Origin: Cladopsammia gracilis
Lineage: Eukaryota > Cnidaria > Anthozoa > Scleractinia > Dendrophylliidae
Assembly (NCBI GenBank): GCA_022457155.1
Contig: JAJGOT010000051.1
Location: 139,501 to 203,500 of the forward strand
Reading direction: 5' to 3'
DNA length: 64,000 nt
The position numbers and the translations under genes were made by a program. Below, piece after piece: positions 57,680 to 64,000 of this stretch (positions within the stretch are counted from its first letter, which is position 1; the number at the start of each line of letters is the position of its first letter). Under the pieces are notes generated by a model, which worked only from the letters and a program-made list of their open reading frames with translations, had not been told where the DNA came from and did not search any database.

Positions 57680-59569
57680 TGAGCCAAATATTTTCCCATC
57701 AGGCCCTCCCACTTAGTCAATAAGTACATATTATTATATAGACGTGAGTGCTTTACTGGGAAATACACCGCTCGTAAAATTCATACGAACAACATCCGGG
57801 TTTCGAGTGGCGTTTTTTCCATATCCTCACTAGTGCGGATATCGATGACGTCGTAACCACTTACATGTTTGATCATTTTAAGTGTTGTAGGAGCTAAACT
57901 TCTTTGGTATATGATCGAAACATGTTCGGATATTCTTCGGGAATGTTCGGCAATCTTCGGAAAATGCTCGAAAACGTTCGTATGACCTTCGGACGGTTTT
58001 CGGACAATTTCCAAATTCTTCCAATTTGTGTTGTCTATATAATAAAAAGAACATTACACGGTGGCTTAAAGATATGAATTTTATTTTCTCGTGTTAAAAA
58101 CAATATTTTTTACCACTTGAAGATAAAATTCACATCTTCGTGCCGCCGTGTAATATCCTCTATGTATACCCACGAGAAAGTACTAGTGTTGCATAACTAT
58201 TTTATACCATGTCATAGAAAATACAGTAGGAAGCATTCTGTCGAATATAAAACGACTTTCCTTACTTTGTTTGTATTTACTATGGCATTGTGTAAATAGT
58301 AAATAGGTTGAGGCTAACAGTTACACGCAGCATTTATGAACAAGTCCCAAGTTGTACTTACATTACGTTTGTGTGCTCGAGGGTGTCAGTCGACTCAGTC
58401 CCATCATTGTTACCTTCATTGCTATGAAATGGAGTAAATTACATTGTGTGTCAGGTAACGCTATAAATATTTCATGTGCCAATATATAAATTGAGTGCTT
58501 GAGGGTGTCAGTCCCAACAGCGTTATCTTCATTGCTATAAAAATATTAATCAATGGAACAAATGACAATGTGAGGAAGCTAATTAACGTTTAAAATGTCC
58601 GTATACCGTCAGCCCCCCTCCCCCCCCTGAGTAAGGGGTTGGACGGATGTAACACGCAGCATTATGAAAATAAAGTTTCCATTGAAAGGTCGATCTTTCC
58701 GGACACACATAATATGCTGAGTGGAAGCCTTACCTGTTGTTAATTTTGTTAGATGAATGGGGTTCGGCCGGTCCGTGCAACATTGATGGAACATCATCCA
58801 GATCGTCATGCTGAATAAAAAAAATTAACGAGTCGCATTAGAACAAATGAGTATTAACAATCAGCGCTGATCTCTACGCGCATAGAGCACTCGTAGAACA
58901 AATGAAACAATAAAAACATATACATGTACATTTACATGTATATATAAAGCAGCACTCGCTTTCCACTGGAAACTACTAGTATTATTTATAGCTAGGCTAC
59001 ACTTTTTTTTCAATAACTTCCATTACGTACCCCACAGGTGTCCATATGCTTACGCATATCACATAGCTGCACCGGCATGTTGCATTTTAGACAGTCATCA
59101 TATTCTTCTCCCTAGTCAGGGTCATCAATGAGTGCGATGTCCACCTGGATTTGTAAATAAATTGTTGTTGTTGTTGTTGGATTGGTCTTATATAAATCCT
59201 CCCAGTGCCAAAACATTGGACGGCGTCGACGCTGCACGCACCAAAGGAAAGCACGGTCAGTTCTGTCTGTGACTTTTCTTTGGTGCGTAACAGCTGAAAG
59301 CCGCCGCATGATTTTAATGGCATAAAGGATCTGCAACAAAACGATATGAACAAAAAGGTGAGGGAAAAAACGAGGATGATGAAAATAGGCACATTTGGAA
59401 ACTTACTCTTGCAGTATCGTTTTCACTGTATCTGCGGTTCCGGTTACTGGAAGCTCTATTTTCTTTTCACCCAGCCCATTTGCTTTTAAGGTCAACTTTT
59501 GTCCAGTTGAAGGAACCTGACATTGATCTTTTTCCGCCATGCATACAAAAGTTCGCGTTATTGTTTTTT
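55617..59569 (-). CDS. HECT-type E3 ubiquitin ligase-like gene of the 16-kb transposon
   Basis: Minus-strand exons: 59569-59407 (ATG 59540, MAEKDQCQVPSTGQKL), 59330-59031, 58810-58734, a small exon ending near 58364, 57559-57500, 57064-56682, 56289-56132 and 55873-55617. The N-terminal part has CGGFQLLRTKEKSQ and YIRPIQ, then a Cys/His zinc-like motif (CLKCNMPVQLCDMRKHMDTC). The HECT domain starts VTYHGEAAQDLGGPRRQFL and runs through YYYGAGLYFGYSLLQGGPLP to FTSGCDNEPVLGF and SNTCINRLTLT, where C is the expected thioester cysteine. It would transfer ubiquitin to unknown targets. A CAA repeat near 59160 and a TAG near 59110 break exon 2. The family is often annotated as G2/M-phase-specific ligase-like. 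Confidence 0.75.
55943..56056. repeat. (CTAC/CTAT)n microsatellite
   Basis: Tetranucleotide array of CTAC, CTAT and CCAC units in the last HECT intron, ending in perfect CTACCTACCTACC. Confidence 0.9.
57160..57430. mobile_element. TA-flanked MITE in a HECT intron
   Basis: TACACGTATTTTGTTGTATAA at the left end returns inverted as TTATAAAACAAAATGCGTGTA at the right, with TA on both sides. Internal AAGAACAA...AGGCTGAAAT motifs repeat, recalling the 54655 element. Confidence 0.7.
57616..57731. mobile_element. Short palindromic MITE
   Basis: TATGTACTTATTGACTAAGT and GGGAG at the left are inverted at the right (CTCCC, ACTTAGTCAATAAGTACATA). The centre holds a second palindrome (GCACGGACC...GGTCCGTACGC). 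116 bp in a HECT intron. Confidence 0.8.
58495..58536 (-). repeat. Partial duplicate of a small HECT exon
   Basis: The motif AGCAATGAAG(G/A)TAAC...GGGACTGA...ACACCCTC(G/A)AGCAC occurs at about 58364-58420, where it ends in a usable donor, and again here without a donor. The intron therefore holds a dead exon copy. Confidence 0.6.
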
Positions 59570-60326
59570 CTGTAAAAGGCAGGAGAAAGCATCATGAGAA
59601 TTAATGCGACCAGTTATTTATACGCTTACGTTTGCTCGGCCAACTGTAATATTCTTCGTATGCTCCCTCAGACTTGGAGTCACATAATAATTGATGGTCA
59701 TTAAATGAATGACACGTGGCAACGTGATAAATTAAAAGAACGTTTCATGTACTCCCTGCTTGATTCAGTCTGGGTTATTTCCCAATTATGACTATCATGA
59801 CTGTACAATAAACAGTAAAAAAAATTAGTATTAGTTTACCCTTTTATGTTTAATTCAATGTCTAGTTAGCTCTGTTCTTACTTTTTTTTAATTTCCTTAA
59901 TGTTGGTTTATTGTAATAATTGAATAAGTGTGAATAAATGAACTTGAACTTGAACTTGGAACAGCAGAACTTCGGGCACGCTGAGTCGTCCTCCCCCGGC
60001 TTGTGCCATATGGCTGGATTCTCTGAAAGCATTATCAGTAAATATCGATCAAGAAGAGAGTTTTAGTATCAATTGCCCTAATAAGGGGAGTGTTTTCGTA
60101 CATTATTGCTTTTGTTTTTCAACAATGTAAGATGGTTGTATGAATGGCTTGTTTGCGATTGCATGTCCTTAACCACATTGACAGATAAAAACGAAACTCA
60201 AAATATTTATTGTAATGAACGCTTGGTGTATGAAATAAAAACAAGATAACCGCCTCAAAGATAACTATTTTTAAAAAAAATGATTCTAGAACCGTGCAGT
60301 AGATACAATACTAATACTACACACCA

Positions 60327-60583
60327 TTTGCCTGTTAAACAACCGCCTGTGTTCTTGGACGGCAACAGGTCCAAAATTTGAGACCGATGAAGTCTCCGGC
60401 CTCGTAGCGCTCGTAGAAGGAGTTGGGGGAATGAAGGCAGGAACTGATGGCTGCACCATCGTAGCGCCCGTAGAAGGAGTTGGGGGAATGGAGGCCGGAA
60501 CTGATGGCTGCACCCTTCCAGATGCGCTGAGCATTTCACTTGCCCTTCTTAAAACGGCGGCCGCCTGAGTAACTTGAAGTTTG
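60327..60583 (-). CDS. Possible upstream exon of the HECT gene with 19-residue repeats
   Basis: The minus strand reads KLQVTQAAAVLRRASEMLSA, then two repeats of VQPSVPA(S/F)IPPTPST(G/S)AT, then RPETSSVSNFGP and EHRRLFNRQM. The Pro/Ser/Thr-rich linker after an alpha-helical start is plausible for an N-terminal region of the HECT protein. A candidate exon at about 60021-59963 (RIQPYGTSRGRTTQ) could connect it to 59569. The link is an inference. Confidence 0.45.
60403..60513. repeat. 57-bp coding minisatellite, two units
   Basis: GTAGAAGGAGTTGGGGGAAT followed by a GGAACTGATGGCTGCACC segment occurs twice in a row, with few differences. It preserves the reading frame (19 codons). Confidence 0.85.
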
Positions 60584-60922
60584 GAATAAATAGTCACTGA
60601 ACAGAAAACCTATTTTATAAAGGCGGAAAATAATCCAGCCTTCCACAGGGCTAGAAAAAAGTGCCGTCCGCTCGTCCGGGACAAGTAGACTTTTGTGTCG
60701 GGCAAGAAACTTTCCCCACACACTTGCCCGATGGGCAAGGATACGGACAAGCTGCTCGTGAACTAAGCTTAAGTAACACGTTATGCAAACTTGTCTGGGC
60801 AAGTAAAACTTAAGACTTGCTTACCCAAAGGACAAGTTGAAATTTTAGTTTTTTTCGAGCCCTGCTTCCATCCCCCCATAAAATTTAAAGTCCCTGAATG
60901 CTTTCCTCCCAAACCAACCGTC

Positions 60923-61150
60923 GCCTGGTTGGTTCAGTTTGTAGGTCGCTAGACTGCAGAGCGAGAGGTCTCGGGTTCGAATCTTGGCTGGGCCAACATC
61001 GAAGAGGAAGGTGATGTCTTTGTATTGACATCTGCAAATGGTTAGACCTTCACGTCTCCAATGGGGACGTAAAAGAACCACTGAGGAGGTAACGAACCCT
61101 GGCCGTGACCACCCTCAGTATCAATGATACACCCTGGAATCCAATCAACT
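60923..61150 (+). mobile_element. tRNA-derived SINE
   Basis: An A-box-like TGGTTCAGTTTGTAGG and a perfect B box GGTTCGAATCT sit at tRNA spacing. CTGGGCCAAC ends the tRNA-like head at about 60997, followed by an unrelated body. Arm pairing is imperfect, so it is not a functional tRNA gene. The 3' end is not defined. Confidence 0.65.
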
Positions 61151-61473
61151 ATCGACTAATAGCGGCTACTGTGGCGCCTTTAGAAGCTAAGTCTGATATC
61201 ATTCACGGGTGTGTGACTCCCATATAATAGTTATGGGGATTTGGGGAGCATACCACGAAGCAGAAATATGCGGCAAAATCGAGAATTGAGGCCCCCTTCT
61301 ACCTGACCACTGAGATTAGGTCTGCGTGCTTGCTTCTTAAAAGCCACTTCCTTTACATAACTTTCTTACCATATCTGGCTGCAATCTATGATCAACAAAG
61401 CTCCACAAAATAATCTGAAATAATAAAACGAATGTGTATTTAAAATAAGCCTGAGAGTTGTGCTCCTAGAAAA

Positions 61474-62060
61474 ATCAAAAGATGACATTTTCGTTTCAAG
61501 TTGCCTCTCAGACAGTATGAAAAATCAGAGCCTCGCCACGCCAATAAACTGAAGCAGATTCATCTTTCTAGACAGCGAGACTGTCGGTAAAGTAAATATA
61601 CTGTCGGATTCACAGAAAATACACCCGTTCTATAACGCGGAATCTACACCAAGCTAATCAATTCGCCATAAAGTAGTTGCCAACGGCGAATAAAAACAAG
61701 TAAAAGCAAACTTACCTGAATTTTCTTCCAAGAAAAAGCGAAGCTTGTTCGTGTGACTGCACACATGCGATGCATGAATGTAAAAACATCAAAAGATTAC
61801 ATTTTCGCTTCCAGTTGCCTTACAGGAAAAATATGGAAATTTGGCGCCTAGCGACATGGTATAAAAAATCTATACAAACATGGAATAAAGAAACAGATTC
61901 CAGACAGCGACTGTCGATAAACCAGATAAACAAAACATGTTGTAGAATTCACAGGAAATAAAAAAGTTCTACAACGCCGAATCTACACATAAAGTAGTTG
62001 CTAACGGCGAATAAAAACAAGTCAAAGCGAACTTACCTGATTATTTTTCTTAAAGAAAGC
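61474..62060. repeat. Tandem duplication of the exon/promoter part of the right inverted repeat
   Basis: ATCAAAAGAT(G/T)ACATTTTCG starts copies at 61474 and 61788 (period 314). Each copy contains a minus-strand donor (AACTTACCTGA) near 61715 and 62035. The inner copy is more diverged. Confidence 0.75.
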
Positions 62061-62969
62061 GACGAGAGCTTGTACGAATGACACAGGCAGCAGAGTACGT
62101 GAGCTTTTTTCGCGCCAAAAATGACGTCATGCCCCACATGGACTAGACCATTTAGCAACAAGCTGTTCCATTTCATGTTTGTATTTTTGGCGGTTCCGGC
62201 ACTAATCATTTGATGTAACACTAGACCATTTCGCGACACGCTAAACCATTTTGTGTCACGCTAAACCGTTTGAGAATTGACTTTGCCAATTTAACATTGA
62301 CTACTTCACCACTTTTTATTTACTTTGACAGATTCTATTTAGCTTGTGTTGCATTACAAACGGAAGCTGAATTATTCACATTCAGTCTAGATCACTTGCG
62401 TGATCGGTGACTGGGCAGTTTTGCAACTGTCTAAACCATTTATTGTTTGGCTTCATCATTCCATCAAAGACAACTTGTCCTACTGCACTCTATCTGCATC
62501 GTTTCTTAATTGTCTAAACCAACTTACAAAAGACAATCGAACCATTTCTGTTTATTCTATATCGTTTGCACTTAAGTCATTAAACCATTAACATCGAAAG
62601 CTAGACTATTCGCAATTGCACTGAACCATTCGAACATTAACTTTGTTGATTTGACATTGATTACTTCACCACTTTTGATTTACTTTGTCCAATTATGTTT
62701 TGTCTGTGCTGTATTACAAACGGAAGCTGGACCATTCGCGTGTAGACTAGCTCATTTGTGTCTTTGTTGTACCATTTTAACATTGGTGACTGGATAGTTT
62801 TACAACTGTCTAAACCACTTATTGTTTGTCTGCATCATTCCATCAAAGACAACTTGTCCAACTGCATGCTATCTGCATCATTTCGTAATTGTCTAAACCA
62901 ATTTACAAAGGACAATTAAACCATTTCTGTTTATTCTATATCGTTTGCACTTCTTGTATTTTTGGCGGT
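61762..62969 (-). repeat. Right long inverted repeat of the 16-kb transposon
   Basis: Reverse complement of the left repeat without the TTAA insertion, about 1.2 kb. It includes the two 398-bp direct repeats and the CRE-like/donor region. Confidence 0.85.
62037..62150 (-). promoter_or_regulatory. Putative first non-coding exon/promoter for the HECT gene
   Basis: On minus, TGACGTCATTTTTGGCGCG precedes an exon ending AAATAATCAG/GTAAGTTCG, the twin of 49140-49258. It points toward the HECT exons, whose first acceptor (TTTTACAG) lies at 59570. Inference from symmetry. Confidence 0.45.
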
Positions 62970-63230
62970 TTTAACTGCGCCACCAACAACAGTAAATATC
63001 TTTTTGCGGATTTTCTCATTGTGGTTAGGAACAAAATTAAATTAGAAAAATACATTGCTGTTGTACAAAATGGAAAGATTTCATTTAGATAATAGTCTAC
63101 ATTGTCACTTTCTTTTATTTTCAATACTGTTTACATGTCATGTTAATGTGGACGTAAGGACATTTTGTATGTAATCCTCTTTTGTATGTAATAGTCTTTG
63201 TAATAATAAATGAATTTAAAGGAAAAAAGT
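62970..63230 (+). pseudogene. L1-like LINE ORF2 tail and 3' end (3' portion of split copy)
   Basis: TTTAACTGCGCC starts a plus frame ADFLIVVRNKIKLEKYIAVV then QNGKISFR and a stop at 63092, which fits the C-terminus of the LINE ORF2 interrupted at 46922. The 3' region ends near AATAATAAATGAATTTAAAGG. Confidence 0.6.
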
Positions 63231-64000
63231 ATGAGTACTTGTTTGTGGCTTTGTACCACTCGGTTGATGTTGTGAACAACCATTTCTTTTTCTGCTTGAT
63301 TTTATTACTTTTTTCTGCCTAGTTTTTCAGAAGGGCAGTCTTCTTCAAGGTCCACGTTGTCTCAATGACACCATTTATTTCTAAGATCGACCACTTTGTG
63401 AATTTTGCGTCATTGCAAAGTTCCTCCGCCTTTGCGTTCCAATGTGAACATCTTGCGTTTTCAAGGCCCTTTCAGCACTTGGCTGGTATCAATAGGGACC
63501 CTGCATAATTATTACTATTACAACAAAGATAAAAAGCATATCATAAATATGAACAATACAAAGTAAAAGTAAATAAACACAGTTGAACATCACATGATTA
63601 AAACATTCTCGTAAATACCATAAAAATATTATTTAAAAACAAGGAAATAAGTTACATGCAAGGGTTATTTAAAAAACGGTAACCAAGTCTTAAACATTAC
63701 CTGTAGTGAAAGAGATTAAATAATACTGAAACATCTCATTATCTAAATGTCAGGAACTTTAATTGGACCTTGATTCTGTACAACACATCACAATAAATGT
63801 TCAACCAATCAACAGCACACTTAACGTGATTTGATATAATTTATCTAAGACCAAATTTGGAAATGAATGTCAATCAAAATTTAGATAAATTCATCAACCA
63901 AGTTTCAACAATAAATATTGTTGTTAAGACCCTTTCACTCATAGGGTATGGTCAATTGAGTCTGTAGACAAAATCCTGCGGTTTGATCATTCAAATAAAA
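63231..64000. other. No certain gene
   Basis: A minus-strand stretch at about 63325-63480 reads NAKAEELCNDAKFTKWSILE and then TTWTLKKTALLKN before a stop, which looks coding, but no family is recognised. The rest is AT-rich. Confidence 0.35.

Larger units (their letters stand above)
46923..62969. mobile_element. 16-kb DNA transposon carrying integrase-type transposase and HECT ligase genes
   Basis: Long terminal inverted repeats (46923-49563 and 61762-62969) begin ACCGCCAAAAATACAAG at both ends. Inside are an integrase-type DDE transposase on plus (50307-55452) and a HECT E3-ligase gene on minus (55617-59569 or further). The element sits in an L1-like LINE reading frame. No clear target duplication was found. 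The transposase resembles the IS3EU/Ginger-type integrases; the superfamily is not certain. It has collected at least six smaller insertions. Confidence 0.8.

Noticed and set aside
60923..60997. Functional tRNA gene
   Set aside because: A and B boxes are good, but the anticodon and other arms pair poorly and an unrelated tail follows; a SINE fits better.

Overview
This is eukaryotic, AT-rich animal DNA. Genes are split by short GT-AG introns, there are no operons, and the coding families are repeat families typical of cnidarian genomes, so a hexacorallian (stony coral or sea anemone relative) is most likely. That assignment rests on recognising protein families by eye, not on a search. I see no convincing single-copy host gene. 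Nearly all recognisable coding sequence belongs to transposable elements (TEs), many nested inside each other.

1-9,020: a decayed aspartic-protease retroelement fragment (minus strand), a 183-bp tandem repeat, two copies of a fold-back MITE, and long stretches without a gene.

9,021-25,615: a nested pair. The outer element has 50-bp inverted ends and a TTA duplication. It carries one minus-strand gene (a D/D/E-like domain plus PHD halves). Its large exon is split by a second, 12.35-kb element (11,188-23,537) with its own 32-bp inverted ends. The inner element holds two convergent genes: an EXO1/FEN1-type XPG nuclease followed by HIRAN-domain exons (plus), and an eight-exon transposase-like gene of about 1,180 residues (minus). 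This gene set resembles XPG-bearing Academ transposons.

27,000-45,700: a field of broken elements. It holds a THAP/DDE_4 (ISL2EU/Harbinger-type) transposase, an unknown coiled-coil gene, a DDE+SAP+tudor-like pseudogene, a DIRS-like reverse transcriptase, a GC-richer unidentified coding block, a RecQ-like helicase half and a DUF6589-like remnant.

45,730-63,230: an L1-like LINE split by a 16-kb DNA transposon (46,923-62,969) with terminal inverted repeats of 1.2-1.4 kb. It carries an integrase-type (DDE) transposase gene on plus and a HECT ubiquitin-ligase gene on minus. Each inverted repeat contains a matching non-coding exon ending in GTAAGT that points inward, so one promoter sequence probably serves both genes. 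Smaller elements sit inside it: a TTAA-flanked element with a 247-bp hairpin, a TA-flanked Tc1-type MITE, a palindrome holding two hammerhead-ribozyme-like motifs, other MITEs and a tRNA-derived SINE.

The most interesting systems are the XPG-nuclease/HIRAN transposon, the PHD-gene transposon it landed in, and the integrase+HECT transposon. Most genes carry one or more frameshifts or stops; single-base ones could be assembly errors.
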